Source: Bradyrhizobium arachidis
Lineage (GTDB): Bacteria > Pseudomonadota > Alphaproteobacteria > Rhizobiales > Xanthobacteraceae
Assembly (NCBI RefSeq): GCF_015291705.1
Contig: NZ_CP030050.1
Span: 9,797,001 to 9,861,000 of the forward strand
Length of the DNA: 64,000 bases
Reading direction: 5' to 3'
Under the pieces are notes generated by a model, which saw only the letters and a program-made list of their open reading frames with translations, ran no database searches and was not told the origin of the DNA. Below are positions 25,751-36,828 of this stretch, in pieces; the first letter of the stretch is position 1, and each line of letters starts with the position of its first letter. A program made the translations under genes and the position numbers.

Positions 25751-27496
25751 ATGACTTCTATGAACGACAACAAATATTCCGGCGCGAGTGAAGCCGAGCT
25801 CGGATTTCTCAAGGAAATCGTTAGAATGCTGCCTGCCGGCCTGACCGTGCAGGACGCCGAAGGCAAGCTTCTGCTGGTTAACGATGCAGCGGCCGCCCAG
25901 CTCGGCATGGACGGCAGCCGTCCCTCCCCCGATCTTTCGCCGCGCCGCGAAGCCTGCCGCCAGGCGCTGAGCGCCGGCCAAGCCGTCGTCACCGAGGAAG
26001 CGCTGCACGAAGGCGCCGCGCGCCAGGTGCTGCTCACGACCCATCGCCCCGTTCGCCTCGCCGGACGCGAGCTCCTGATCTCGGCCTCCTCCGACATCAC
26101 CGAGCAGAAGAATTTCGAGGACCAGCTGTTCCGCTCGGCCTATTTCGACGAGCTGACCGGCCTGCCCTCGCGGCGCGTGATCGAGCATCGCGCCAACAGC
26201 CTGCTGGCGCGCGAGCGCGGCGGCGATCGCTTTGCGCTGGCCTTTCTCGACGTCGACAATTTCAAGCACATCAACGACTATTACGGCCACGCCGTCGGCG
26301 ATGCGCTGCTGGTCGAGCTGTCGAAGCGGCTCGGGCGGGACTTGCGCGATTCCGACATGCTGTCGCGCATCTCCGGCGACGAGTTCCTGCTGCTGCTCGC
26401 CCCGATCCAGAGCCAGGAGGAAGTCGCCGAATTCATGCAGTCGACGCTGGAGCGGCTGACCGCACCGTTCTTCATCGACAATTCGGAAGTCTTCGCCTCC
26501 ACCTCGGTCGGCATCAGCCTCTATCCCGATCACGGACGCAATTTCGAGACGCTGCGCCAGAACGCCGACATCGCGATGTACCGCATCAAGAACGACGGCA
26601 AGGGATCGGCGGCCTTCTTCGATTCCAGCATGGAGCGGGAGGCGCTGGCGCGGACGAAGATCGAGCAATCGCTGCGGCTCGCCATCCTCGAAAAGCGATT
26701 CTGTTGCGCGTTCCAGTCCAAGGTCGACATCCGCACGCAGGCCGTGAAGGGCATCGAGGCATTGGTGCGCCTGCGCGACGACGAGGGCGTGATCCAGGCG
26801 CCGGGCTCGTTCATCAATCTCGCGAGCGAGCTCGGGCTGATCGACGAGCTGACCCATCTGGTGCTGGCCGAGATCGTCAAGTCGATCGACCTGATCAACG
26901 ACACGTTCGGCCCGGAAGCGACCATCAGCATCAACGTCGCGGCCAAGCAGGCCGGCAATCCCGAATTCATGCGCAGCTTCGCGCAGGCGCTCGACGACAC
27001 CGGCTTTCCCAAGCGGTTCATGATCGAGGTGACGGAAGACGCCTTCGTCGCCAAGAATCATTTCCAGGCCGAGATCCTGCCGATGTTCCGCAAGCTCGGC
27101 GTCGGCATCTCGATCGATGATTTCGGCACCGGCTATTCCTCGCTCTCGGCGCTGGCCGACATCACAGCGGACGAGATCAAGATCGACCGCTCCTTCATCA
27201 CCGACATCCATAAGCGTCCGCGCAGCCAGGGCATCCTGCGCGCGATCGAATCCTTGAGCGAGGCGCTCGGCATGACCGTGATCGCCGAAGGCCTCGAATC
27301 CTACAAGGAGCTCGCCTATCTCCAGGCTGCGACCAAGATCCGCTACGCCCAGGGCTATTACTTCTCGCGGCCCATCTTCCTGGAGGAGCTGAAGCTCGCG
27401 ACGCCTGCCTCGAGCGAGTCCCGCGCCAGCGTGGCGAGCCGCCCGATGCAGCAGAACCGCCAGGGCTATTCGCGGGCGAGCAGGTATCGGCGGTAG
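25751..27496 (+). CDS. PAS-GGDEF-EAL cyclic-di-GMP protein with SGDEF site
   Basis: Cytoplasmic protein, 581 aa. A PAS domain (about 20-125) is followed by a GGDEF domain whose active loop reads SGDEF rather than GGDEF, with the inhibitory-site RDSD five residues before it. The EAL domain is complete by motif: EALVRL, SINVAA, EVTEDAF, DDFGTGYSSLS, IKIDRSF and AEGLES. The likely net activity is c-di-GMP hydrolysis, with the GGDEF part possibly regulatory; this is inference. No strong ribosome site marks the start: TTG 25721 and ATG 25760 are alternatives. Confidence 0.9.
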   Translation: MTSMNDNKYSGASEAELGFLKEIVRMLPAGLTVQDAEGKLLLVNDAAAAQLGMDGSRPSPDLSPRREACRQALSAGQAVVTEEALHEGAARQVLLTTHRPVRLAGRELLISASSDITEQKNFEDQLFRSAYFDELTGLPSRRVIEHRANSLLARERGGDRFALAFLDVDNFKHINDYYGHAVGDALLVELSKRLGRDLRDSDMLSRISGDEFLLLLAPIQSQEEVAEFMQSTLERLTAPFFIDNSEVFASTSVGISLYPDHGRNFETLRQNADIAMYRIKNDGKGSAAFFDSSMEREALARTKIEQSLRLAILEKRFCCAFQSKVDIRTQAVKGIEALVRLRDDEGVIQAPGSFINLASELGLIDELTHLVLAEIVKSIDLINDTFGPEATISINVAAKQAGNPEFMRSFAQALDDTGFPKRFMIEVTEDAFVAKNHFQAEILPMFRKLGVGISIDDFGTGYSSLSALADITADEIKIDRSFITDIHKRPRSQGILRAIESLSEALGMTVIAEGLESYKELAYLQAATKIRYAQGYYFSRPIFLEELKLATPASSESRASVASRPMQQNRQGYSRASRYRR

Positions 27497-27518
27497 GGCA
27501 ACGGCGCGACGATCTCGC

Positions 27519-27660
27519 TGTCGTCCCGGGGCGCGCGAAGCGCGAGCCCGGGACCCATAACCACAGGGAGCGGTTAGGCGCGAGGCTCCCACTCCGAGTC
27601 TTCGCCAAACCTCTTCCTGTGGGTATGGGTCCCGGGTTCGCTTCGCGCCCCGAAACGACG
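27519..27660. repeat. Palindromic intergenic repeat, family B copy 5
   Basis: Outer TGTCGTCCCGGGGCGCG and CGCGCCCCGAAACGACG-like arms, inner CCATAACCACAGG and CCTGTGGGTATGG with one change. It separates the EAL gene from the sigma-54 activator gene. Confidence 0.75.
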
Positions 27661-27750
27661 GCAATTGCTGAGCTGGCTTGCGTGCCATTTCCCCCTTTGA
27701 AATTGCTGCCCTTTTGCTAATACACAGGCGGACCTCCCCTGGGGTATGTC

Positions 27751-29190
<1,440 letters not shown>

Positions 29191-29205
29191 GTTTCGAGAC
29201 TTGGA

Positions 29206-29232
29206 GTGTCCGGAGTCTCGGATTCCGGACAC
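29206..29232. promoter_or_regulatory. Perfect inverted repeat, probable enhancer (UAS)
   Basis: GTGTCCGGA and TCCGGACAC are exact reverse complements separated by 9 nt. The centre is about 117 nt upstream of the start site expected for the -24/-12 promoter at 29310, a normal enhancer distance. It could also be the activator gene's terminator, but no T tract follows. Confidence 0.6.
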
Positions 29233-29309
29233 GGCGATTTGCACCTCCATTCCGGCGCGGACGCTGAATCTGCTGGATTTTCCGGCATTTTGCCCAGGTC
29301 CGCGGCATC

Positions 29310-29325
29310 TGGCGCGGCGCTTGCT
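29310..29325 (+). promoter_or_regulatory. Sigma-54 (-24/-12) promoter
   Basis: TGGCGCGGCGCTTGCT has GG and GC separated by exactly 10 nt and matches the TGGCAC-N5-TTGC consensus with one change. It lies 62 nt before the MFS start codon and downstream of a sigma-54 activator gene. Confidence 0.65.
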
Positions 29326-29387
29326 CTTTGCTTTGCACAATGACGCATGCCGCACATGCGCATTCGCAAAACCAGGGAGGACGCAAG

Positions 29388-30698
29388 ATGAGTGAAGCGA
29401 TCTCAGTTCATCAGCTTCAGGCGAAACAGCCCTCGCACGTCACGGTCGCCACCGCGAGCCTGATCGGCACGGCCATCGAGTGGTACGACTTCTTCCTCTA
29501 CGGCACCGCCGCCGCGCTGATCTTCAACAAGCTGTTCTTTCCGACCTTCGACCCGATGATGGGAACGCTGCTGGCGTTCGCGACCTACGCGCTTGGCTTC
29601 ATCGCGCGCCCGCTCGGCGGCGTCGTGTTCGGGCATTACGGCGACAAGATCGGCCGCAAGACCATGCTCTATCTGACGCTGCTGATCATGGGCGCGGCGA
29701 CCGCGGCGATCGGCTTCCTGCCGACCTATGAGACCGCGGGCATCTGGGCCGCGATCCTGCTGGTGACGTGCCGCCTGGTCCAGGGCTTTGGCTTAGGGGG
29801 CGAATGGGGCGGCGCGGTGCTGATGGCGGTCGAGCATGCGCCCGCGGACAAGAAGGGTTTTTACGGCAGCTGGCCACAGCTCGGGGCGCCGCTCGGCCTC
29901 GTGCTCGGCACGCTGGTGTTCTCGGTGGTCTCGGCGCTGCTGACCGACGCCCAGCTCTATGCCTGGGGCTGGCGCATCCCGTTCCTGTTCTCGATCGCGC
30001 TGGTGCTGGTCGGCCTGTGGATCCGCTTCACCATCGCGGAATCGCCGGAGTTCCAGAAGGTCAAGGACACCAAGCAGGAGGTGAAGATGCCGATCCTGGA
30101 GGCGATCCGGATGTACCCGAAGAACATCCTGCTCGCGATGGGCGCGCGCTTTGCCGAGAACGGCTTCTTCTACATCTACGCCACCTTCGTGCTCGCCTAC
30201 GCGACGCAATCGCTCGGCATGAACAAGCAGGACATGCTCAACGGCGTCCTGATCGGCGCCGCGATCGAGACCTTCACCATCCCCGCCTTCGGCGCGCTCT
30301 CCGACCGCGTCGGGCGGCGGCCGGTCTATATCTTCGGCGCGGTGTTCTCGGCGCTGATGTCGTTCCCGCTGTTCATGCTGCTTGCGACCAAGAACCCGCA
30401 ATATGCCTGGATCGCGATCGTGCTCGGCCTCGCCGTCGGCCATGCCGCGATGTATGGGCCGCAGGCGAGCTTCCTGTCGGAGCTGTTCGGCACCAAGGTG
30501 CGCTATAGCGGCGTCTCGCTCGGCTACAATCTCGCCTCGATCTTCGCCGGCGCATTGTCGCCGCTGATCGCGACGGGATTGATGACGGCCTACGCGCCGG
30601 CGACCTGGCCGATCTCGCTCTACATGATTGCGCTGGCGATCATTACCGTCGTGTCGGTCTATTTCGCCACCGAAACGCGCAAGACGCCTCAGTCCTGA
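29388..30698 (+). CDS. MFS metabolite:H+ symporter (ShiA/ProP-type)
   Basis: Twelve-helix inner-membrane symporter, 436 aa. Family marks: IGTAIEWYDFFLYGTAAAL in helix 1, RPLGGVVFGHYGDKIGRK in the loop after helix 2, QGFGLGGEWGGAVLM, and LSDRVGRRPVY in the second half. This group carries shikimate, citrate, ketoglutarate, betaine and similar carboxylates. AGGGAGGA precedes the ATG at 29388. The adjacent CoA-transferase suggests an organic acid that is then activated to its CoA ester. Confidence 0.92.
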   Translation: MSEAISVHQLQAKQPSHVTVATASLIGTAIEWYDFFLYGTAAALIFNKLFFPTFDPMMGTLLAFATYALGFIARPLGGVVFGHYGDKIGRKTMLYLTLLIMGAATAAIGFLPTYETAGIWAAILLVTCRLVQGFGLGGEWGGAVLMAVEHAPADKKGFYGSWPQLGAPLGLVLGTLVFSVVSALLTDAQLYAWGWRIPFLFSIALVLVGLWIRFTIAESPEFQKVKDTKQEVKMPILEAIRMYPKNILLAMGARFAENGFFYIYATFVLAYATQSLGMNKQDMLNGVLIGAAIETFTIPAFGALSDRVGRRPVYIFGAVFSALMSFPLFMLLATKNPQYAWIAIVLGLAVGHAAMYGPQASFLSELFGTKVRYSGVSLGYNLASIFAGALSPLIATGLMTAYAPATWPISLYMIALAIITVVSVYFATETRKTPQS

Positions 30699-30812
30699 AT
30701 GGGCTGCCCCGCGACGCCGGAGCGGCTGGTCGCCAGCCGCTCCACGCGATACCAATAGAGCCAAGCGAGAAGAACGGGCATGCAGTCCGCAACAGACATG
30801 GGAGGGAATGCC

Positions 30813-32858
30813 ATGAGCCAGCATCCTGCCTTGCCCTATTTGCGCAACGCCGAGAAGGGCAAGGTCGTCAGTGCAGCGGAAGCGGTCATGCTGATCCGCG
30901 ACGGCGATACCGTGGCGACCGGCGGCTTCGTCGGCATCGGCTTTGCCGAGGAGATCGCGATCGCGCTGGAGGAGCTCTATCTCTCCAATGAGGGCGATGC
31001 GCCCTATACGCAAGGCAAGCCGCGCAATCTGACGCTGGTCTATGCGGCGGGCCAGGGCGACGGCCAGCATCGCGGCCTCAATCATTTCGCGCATGAGGGC
31101 CTGGTCCGGCGCGTGATCGGCGGCCATTGGGGGCTTGCGCCGAAATTGCAGCAGCTCGCGATCGCAAACCAGATCGAGGCCTATAACCTGCCGCAGGGCG
31201 TGATCACGCATCTGTTCCGCGACATCGCCGCCCACCGGCCCGGCCACATCACCCGCGTCGGCATGGGCACCTTCGTCGACCCCCGGCACGGCGGCGGCAA
31301 GCTCAATGCGCGCACCACCGAAGAGCTGGTCGAGCTGATCCGGATCGGCGACGAGGACTGCCTGCTGTATAAGACATTTCCAATCGACGTCGGCATCATT
31401 CGCGCCACCACCGGCGATGCCGACGGCAACCTCACCATGGAGAAAGAGGCGCTGACGCTGGAAGCGCTCGCCATCGCCATGGCGGCGCATAATTCCGGCG
31501 GCATCGTCATCGCCCAGGTCGAGCGCGTCGCCGAGAGCGGCAGCCTCAATCCGCGCCAGGTCAAGATCCCCGGCATCCTCGTCGACTGCGTCGTCGTGGC
31601 GAAACCTGAGAATCATTGGCAGACGTTCGGCACGCCCTACAATCCGGCCTATTCGAGCGAGATCCGCGTCCGCGCCGCTTCGCTGCCGGTGATGCCGGTC
31701 AGCGAGCGCAAGGTCATCGCACGGCGCGCGGCGCTCGAGCTGAAGGCCAACAGCGTCGTCAATCTCGGCATCGGCATGCCGGAGGGAATCGCCTCGGTCG
31801 CCAATGAAGAGCGGATCATCGATCTGATCACGCTGACGGCGGAGCCCGGCGTGATCGGCGGCATCCCGGCGAGCGGCATCGATTTCGGCGCGGCGATCAA
31901 CACCCAGGCGGTGATCGACCAGCCTTACCAGTTCGACTTCTACGACGGCGGTGGTCTCGATGCGGCCTTCCTCGGCCTCGCCCAGGTTGACCGCGCAGGC
32001 AACCTCAATGTCAGCAAGTTCGGCCCGAAGCTCGCGGGTGCCGGCGGCTTCATCAACATCAGCCAAAACGCCAAGGAGGTCGTCTTCGTCGGCACCTTCG
32101 GTGCGGGCCGGCAGCGCATTGCGGTGAACGACGGCAGGCTGTCGATCCTCGAGGAAGCCAGCTCGCGCAAATTCGTCGACCATGTCGAGCACGTGACCTT
32201 CAGCGGCGCCGTCTCGGCGGCACGCGGGCAGCGCGTGCTCTATGTCACCGAGCGCTGCGTCTTCGTGCTGCGCCCCGACGGGCTCGAGCTCACCGAGGTC
32301 GCGCCGGGCATCGACATCGAGCGCGACATCCTGCACCTGATGGATTTCAAGCCGCTGATCCCGCGCGATCCCATGCTGATGGACGAGCGCATCTTCCGCG
32401 ACGGCCTGATGGAGCTGCGCGAGCGACTGCTCACCATCCCGCTCGACCAGCGCTTCTCGCTGGACGAGCAGCAGAACCTGTTCTTCGTTAATCTGGAACG
32501 CTATCCGCTGCGCAGCCGGGCCGAGATCGACACCATCGCCGCCATCGTCGAGGCGAGGCTCGCCCCGCTCGGCCGCCGGGTCTACGCCATCGTCAATTAT
32601 GACAACTTTTCCATCCTGCCGGAGCTGATGGACGATTATTCGGCCATGGTCCGCAGCCTGGTCGATCGCTTCTATTCCGGCGTGTCGCGCTACACCACAT
32701 CGGGGTTCCTGCGCATCAAGCTCGGCGAAGCGCTGGAGCGGCGCGGCGTTGCGCCGCATATTTTCGAAAGCGCGGACGAGGCGCAGTCGGACTGGCGTCA
32801 AGTCGAGGGAGCTGCCGCGGCCGGCGCATCCCACGCCCTGCGGCAGGCTCAAAAATGA
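30813..32858 (+). CDS. Fused family I CoA-transferase (acyl-CoA:acetate/3-ketoacid type)
   Basis: 681-aa single-chain CoA-transferase of the propionate CoA-transferase/YdiF class. The alpha-like half begins [28 protein letters not shown]. The beta-like half contains [11 protein letters not shown] and the catalytic glutamate in [10 protein letters not shown]. About 130 extra C-terminal residues (from about 545) hold the block [19 protein letters not shown] and are not part of the basic fold. GGGAGGGA lies ahead of the ATG at 30813. It follows the MFS gene by 114 nt and is probably in the same sigma-54 unit. Confidence 0.9.
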   Translation: MSQHPALPYLRNAEKGKVVSAAEAVMLIRDGDTVATGGFVGIGFAEEIAIALEELYLSNEGDAPYTQGKPRNLTLVYAAGQGDGQHRGLNHFAHEGLVRRVIGGHWGLAPKLQQLAIANQIEAYNLPQGVITHLFRDIAAHRPGHITRVGMGTFVDPRHGGGKLNARTTEELVELIRIGDEDCLLYKTFPIDVGIIRATTGDADGNLTMEKEALTLEALAIAMAAHNSGGIVIAQVERVAESGSLNPRQVKIPGILVDCVVVAKPENHWQTFGTPYNPAYSSEIRVRAASLPVMPVSERKVIARRAALELKANSVVNLGIGMPEGIASVANEERIIDLITLTAEPGVIGGIPASGIDFGAAINTQAVIDQPYQFDFYDGGGLDAAFLGLAQVDRAGNLNVSKFGPKLAGAGGFINISQNAKEVVFVGTFGAGRQRIAVNDGRLSILEEASSRKFVDHVEHVTFSGAVSAARGQRVLYVTERCVFVLRPDGLELTEVAPGIDIERDILHLMDFKPLIPRDPMLMDERIFRDGLMELRERLLTIPLDQRFSLDEQQNLFFVNLERYPLRSRAEIDTIAAIVEARLAPLGRRVYAIVNYDNFSILPELMDDYSAMVRSLVDRFYSGVSRYTTSGFLRIKLGEALERRGVAPHIFESADEAQSDWRQVEGAAAAGASHALRQAQK

Positions 32859-32963
32859 TGCAGGCCCGCATGTCGACGCGCTTCGCCGGAAGGTGCAATT
32901 GCAATGTTCGCAAGCTTGTGCAAATCGCTGTTGCCGAGAAACTTTGAATCAGGAGGGACCATC

Positions 32964-34148
32964 GTGCGTCGATCGCTCATCATAACAACAACCATTCTCG
33001 CCCTCGCCGCGAGTGCCTCCGCGCAGGCCGATGATCTCAAGGTCGCGCTGATCTACGGCAAGACCGGCCCGCTCGAGGCCTATGCCAAGCAGACCGAGAC
33101 CGGCCTGCAGATGGGTTTTGAATACGCCACCAAGGGCACCATGACGATCGACGGCCGCAAGATCGTCGTCATCACCAAGGACGACCAGGGCAAGCCGGAC
33201 CTGTCCAAGGCCGCGCTCGCGGAAGCCTATCAGGACGACAAGGCCGACATCGCGATCGGCACGACCTCGTCGGCCGCCGCGCTCGCCATTCTCCCCGTCG
33301 CCGAGGAGAACAAGAAGATCCTGATCGTCGAGCCCGCGGTCGCGGACCAGATTACCGGCGAGAAGTGGAATCGCTACATCTTCCGCACCGCCCGCAACTC
33401 CTCGCAGGACGCGATCTCGAACGCGGTCGCGATCGGCAAGCAGGGCGTCACCGTTGCGACGCTGGCGCAGGACTACGCCTTCGGCCGCGACGGCGTCGCC
33501 GCCTTCAAGGAAGCGCTGGCCAAGACCGGCGCGACGCTCGCCGCCGAAGAATATGCCCCGACCTCGACCACGGACTTCACCGCGGTCGGCCAGCGCCTGT
33601 TCGATGCGCTGAAGGACAAGCCGGGCCGCAAGGTGATCTGGGTGATCTGGGCCGGCGCCGGCAATCCGCTGGCAAAGCTCCAGGACATGGACCCGAAGCG
33701 CTACGGCATCGAGCTCTCCACCGGCGGCAACATCCTGCCGGCGCTCGCCGCCTATAAGGGCCTGCCCGGCATGGAAGGCGCCACCTATTACTACTACGAC
33801 ATCCCGAAGAACCCGGTGAACGACTGGTTCGTTGCCGAGCACCAGAAGCGCTTCAACGCGCCGCCGGACTTCTTCACCGCGGGCGGCTTTGCCGCGGCGA
33901 TGTCCGTCGTCGCCGCCGTCACCAAGGCGAAGTCGACCGACACCGAGAAGCTGATCACCGCGATGGAAGGCATGGAGTTCGACACGCCGAAGGGCAAGAT
34001 GGTGTTCCGGAAAGAGGACCATCAGGCGCTGCAGAGCATGTATCACTTCAAGGTCAAGGTCGATCCGAACGTCGCCTGGGCCGTGCTCGAGCCGGTGCGC
34101 GAGTTGAAGATCGAGGACATGGACGTTCCGGTGAAGAACAAGCGCTGA
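32964..34148 (+). CDS. ABC transporter substrate-binding protein, Liv type
   Basis: Periplasmic receptor, 394 aa, with a signal peptide (MRRSLIITTTILALAASASA, then QADDLK). It is a type I periplasmic binding protein: LIYGKTGPLEAYAKQTETG at the start and ALAQDYAFGRDG in the middle. The start is GTG at 32964 with a full AGGAGG 7 nt upstream; the frame to 32904 is rejected. It heads a five-gene transporter set with 34338-37910. The family takes branched amino acids, amides, urea and aromatic acids; the CoA-transferase upstream favours a carboxylate. Confidence 0.93.
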   Translation: MRRSLIITTTILALAASASAQADDLKVALIYGKTGPLEAYAKQTETGLQMGFEYATKGTMTIDGRKIVVITKDDQGKPDLSKAALAEAYQDDKADIAIGTTSSAAALAILPVAEENKKILIVEPAVADQITGEKWNRYIFRTARNSSQDAISNAVAIGKQGVTVATLAQDYAFGRDGVAAFKEALAKTGATLAAEEYAPTSTTDFTAVGQRLFDALKDKPGRKVIWVIWAGAGNPLAKLQDMDPKRYGIELSTGGNILPALAAYKGLPGMEGATYYYYDIPKNPVNDWFVAEHQKRFNAPPDFFTAGGFAAAMSVVAAVTKAKSTDTEKLITAMEGMEFDTPKGKMVFRKEDHQALQSMYHFKVKVDPNVAWAVLEPVRELKIEDMDVPVKNKR

Positions 34149-34153
34149 GCTCT

Positions 34154-34290
34154 CTCACCTCTCCCGCTTGCGGGAGAGGTCGGATCGCATCCTTAGATGC
34201 GATCCGGGTGAGGGCTTTCTCCTCTTGGGGGTTCTCGCCTGCGGAAACACCCTCTCCCCGCCCCTCCCCCGCAAGCGGGGGAGGGAGCCC
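34154..34290. repeat. Intergenic hairpin repeat, family F
   Basis: Three stacked palindromes: CTCTCCCGCTTGCGGGAGAG, GGATCGCAT..ATGCGATCC, and CCTCCCCCGCAAGCGGGGGAGG. It splits the receptor gene from the ATPase genes and could reduce downstream transcription to give excess receptor. Confidence 0.7.
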
Positions 34291-34337
34291 ACTGTGATCG
34301 TGGATAGACCTTCATCCAAATCCGATCGAAATTCCTG

Positions 34338-35102
34338 ATGTCTCTCACCCTCGAAACCCGCGACCTCACCATTCGCTTCGGCGGCCATGTCGCGGTCAAC
34401 AACGTCACCTGCACGTTCCGCCCGGGCGAGCTGACCGCCATCGTCGGGCCGAACGGCGCCGGCAAGACCACCTATTTCAATCTGATCTCGGGCCAGCTTC
34501 GCGCCTCCAGCGGCAGCATCCTGTTTGGCGGCACCGACATCACCCAGCATTCTGCGCCCTTGCGCACGCGCGCGGGCCTCGGCCGTGCCTTCCAGCTGAC
34601 CAACCTGTTCCCGAACCTGACGGTGGAAGAGAACGTCCGCCTCGCCGTGCAAGCCGCGAACGGCACGCATTACGACATGCTGCGGCCCTGGATGGTCCGC
34701 CGTGACCTGATCGCACGCGCCGACGGCATCCTCGACCAGGTCGCGCTCGGCAATCGCCGCGGCGTCGCCGCGACCGCGCTATCGCATGGCGACCAGCGCA
34801 AGCTCGAGGTCGCCCTGATGATCGCGCTGGAGCCGAAAGTGTTCATGTTCGACGAGCCGACCGCGGGCATGAGCATCGACGAGGTGCCTGTCGTGCTGAA
34901 CTTGATTGCGCAGCTGAAGCAGGACAAGAGCAAGATCATTCTCCTCGTCGAGCACAAGATGGACGTGGTGCGCTCGCTCGCCGACCGCATCATCGTGCTG
35001 CATAACGGCCAGCTCGTCGCCGATGGCCCGCCGGCCGAGGTGATCGCCTCGCCGATCGTGCAGGAAGCCTATCTCGGCGTCGCCCCGAAGAGTGCTGCAT
35101 GA
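34338..35102 (+). CDS. Liv-type ABC ATPase (LivG-like)
   Basis: 254-aa ATPase of the branched-chain-amino-acid-type importer. Walker A is GPNGAGKTTYF, Walker B VFMFDEPTAGMS, and the signature region is degenerate, ALSHGDQRKLEVALMI, as usual for LivG (SHGxQR). The C-terminal block NGQLVADGPPAEVIASPIVQEAYLG is typical. The stop codon overlaps the next start by 4 nt, indicating translational coupling. Confidence 0.93.
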   Translation: MSLTLETRDLTIRFGGHVAVNNVTCTFRPGELTAIVGPNGAGKTTYFNLISGQLRASSGSILFGGTDITQHSAPLRTRAGLGRAFQLTNLFPNLTVEENVRLAVQAANGTHYDMLRPWMVRRDLIARADGILDQVALGNRRGVAATALSHGDQRKLEVALMIALEPKVFMFDEPTAGMSIDEVPVVLNLIAQLKQDKSKIILLVEHKMDVVRSLADRIIVLHNGQLVADGPPAEVIASPIVQEAYLGVAPKSAA

Positions 35103-35821
35103 CCGACCTCTTAAAACTCTCCGGCGTGCATACCCATATCGGGCGCTACCACATCCTCCAGGGCATCGATCTCGCCGTCCCGCAAGGACAGGTCACGATG
35201 CTGCTCGGCCGCAACGGCGCCGGTAAGACCACGACGCTGCGCACCATCATGGGCCTGTGGCAGGCCTCCTCCGGCGAGATTACCCTCGCCGGCGAGCGCA
35301 TCGAAAGCCGCGCGACGCCCGACATCGCCCGGCTCGGCGTCGGCTACGTGCCCGAGAGCATGGCGGTGTTCTCCGACCTCACGGTGAAGGAAAATCTCGT
35401 CCTCGCAGCGCGTGACGCGCCGCTGGATGACAGGCAACTGGAATGGATCTTTGGCTTCTTTCCGGCGCTGCGCCGCTTCTGGCTGTCGCGGGCGGGAAGT
35501 CTCTCGGGCGGACAAAAACAAATGTTGTCCATCGCACGCGCGATCATCGAGCCGCGCAAGCTGCTCTTGATCGACGAGCCGACCAAGGGCCTCGCGCCCG
35601 CCATCGTGATGGCGCTGATCGAGTGCCTGAAAGAGATCAAGCGCAAGGGCGCGACGATTCTTCTCGTCGAACAGAATTTCTTCGCCGCCCGCGAGCTGGG
35701 CGACAATGTGCTGGTGATGGACAACGGCACCATCGTCCACCGCGGCGAGATGGCGGCGCTCGCCGCCGACGTGCCGCTGCAAGAGCGGCTGCTCGGCCTG
35801 AGCCTGGAGGCGCATCAGTGA
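35099..35821 (+). CDS. Liv-type ABC ATPase (LivF-like)
   Basis: 240-aa second ATPase of the same importer. Walker A GRNGAGKTTTLR, signature LSGGQKQMLSIARAI, Walker B LLLIDEPTKGLAP, switch region ILLVEQNFFAA. It overlaps the gene before it by ATGA and the gene after it by GTGA. Confidence 0.93.
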   Translation: MTDLLKLSGVHTHIGRYHILQGIDLAVPQGQVTMLLGRNGAGKTTTLRTIMGLWQASSGEITLAGERIESRATPDIARLGVGYVPESMAVFSDLTVKENLVLAARDAPLDDRQLEWIFGFFPALRRFWLSRAGSLSGGQKQMLSIARAIIEPRKLLLIDEPTKGLAPAIVMALIECLKEIKRKGATILLVEQNFFAARELGDNVLVMDNGTIVHRGEMAALAADVPLQERLLGLSLEAHQ

Positions 35822-36828
35822 CTGACCTTGCCGCAACCGATCCGCTGCCGAAGCCGAAGCGCGACCTAGCGCCGATCCTGCTGCCGATCGCGCTCGCGCT
35901 CCTGATGATCCCGCTGATCGGATCGACCTCGTCCTGGCTGACCTTGACCGCGGCGAGCCTCGCCATGGGCATGATGATCTTCATCATGGCCTCCGGGCTT
36001 ACTCTCGTTTTCGGCCTGATGGACGTGCTCAATTTCGGCCATGGCGCCTTCATCGCCGTCGGCGCCTATGTCGCAACGCTGGTGCTGGCACCGTTCGCGG
36101 CCTCCATCCAGGCGGATTCGCTCTGGATGAACCTTGCAGTGCTGGCCCCAGCCGCGCTGCTGTCCATGGCGGTCTCCGGCGCGCTCGGCCTGATCGTCGA
36201 ACGCGTGCTGATCCTGCCAGTCTACGGCCAGCATCTGAAGCAGATTCTGATGACGACCGGCGGCCTGATCGTCGCCGAGCAGACGCTTTATGCCCTTTGG
36301 GGCCCGCAGATCATCCCGATGCCGCTGCCGGCCTCGCTGCGCGGCTCCTTCATCCTCGGTGACGTCGCGATTGCCAAATACCGCGTGCTGGCAATGCTGA
36401 TTGGCCTTGCCGTCTTCATCGCGATCCAGCTCGTGCTCAACCGCACCAAGCTCGGCCTCCTGATCCGCGCCGGCGTCGAGAACCGCGAGATGGTCGAGGC
36501 GCTCGGCTATCGCATCCGCCGCCTGTTCCTCGGCGTGTTCATGACGGGCTCGGCGCTGGCCGGCCTCGGCGGCGTGATGTGGGCGCTCTACCGCGAGCAG
36601 GTCCACGCCTCCATGAGCGACGACCTCACCGTCCTGATCTTCATCGTGGTCATCATCGGGGGTTTAGGGTCGATCGGCGGCTGCTTCATCGGCGCGATTT
36701 TGGTTGCGATGGTCGCCAATTACGGCGGCTTCCTGGTGCCGAAACTCGCCCTCGTCTCCAACATCCTACTGATGGTCGCCATTCTGATGTGGCGGCCGCG
36801 CGGCCTCTATGCGGTGACCAGCCGATGA
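35818..36828 (+). CDS. Liv-type ABC permease (LivH-like)
   Basis: 336-aa inner-membrane permease with about eight hydrophobic segments. The family block GLTLVFGLMDVLNFGHGAFIAVGAYVA is present near residue 60, and the ATPase contact region lies around RAGVENREMVEALGYRIRRL. The start is GTG 35818, overlapping the LivF stop (GTGA); the longer frame beginning inside livF is an artefact. It overlaps the next gene by 4 nt. Confidence 0.92.
   Translation: MTDLAATDPLPKPKRDLAPILLPIALALLMIPLIGSTSSWLTLTAASLAMGMMIFIMASGLTLVFGLMDVLNFGHGAFIAVGAYVATLVLAPFAASIQADSLWMNLAVLAPAALLSMAVSGALGLIVERVLILPVYGQHLKQILMTTGGLIVAEQTLYALWGPQIIPMPLPASLRGSFILGDVAIAKYRVLAMLIGLAVFIAIQLVLNRTKLGLLIRAGVENREMVEALGYRIRRLFLGVFMTGSALAGLGGVMWALYREQVHASMSDDLTVLIFIVVIIGGLGSIGGCFIGAILVAMVANYGGFLVPKLALVSNILLMVAILMWRPRGLYAVTSR

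Noticed and set aside
29793..32852. A 1019-codon open frame on the minus strand
   Set aside because: It is antisense to the MFS and CoA-transferase genes. The strong G/C third-position bias removes stops from this frame; its composition (His/Asp/Arg-rich) is not protein-like.
32859..32963. Second sigma-54 promoter before the receptor gene
   Set aside because: GG and GC pairs are present but separated by 11 nt rather than 10.
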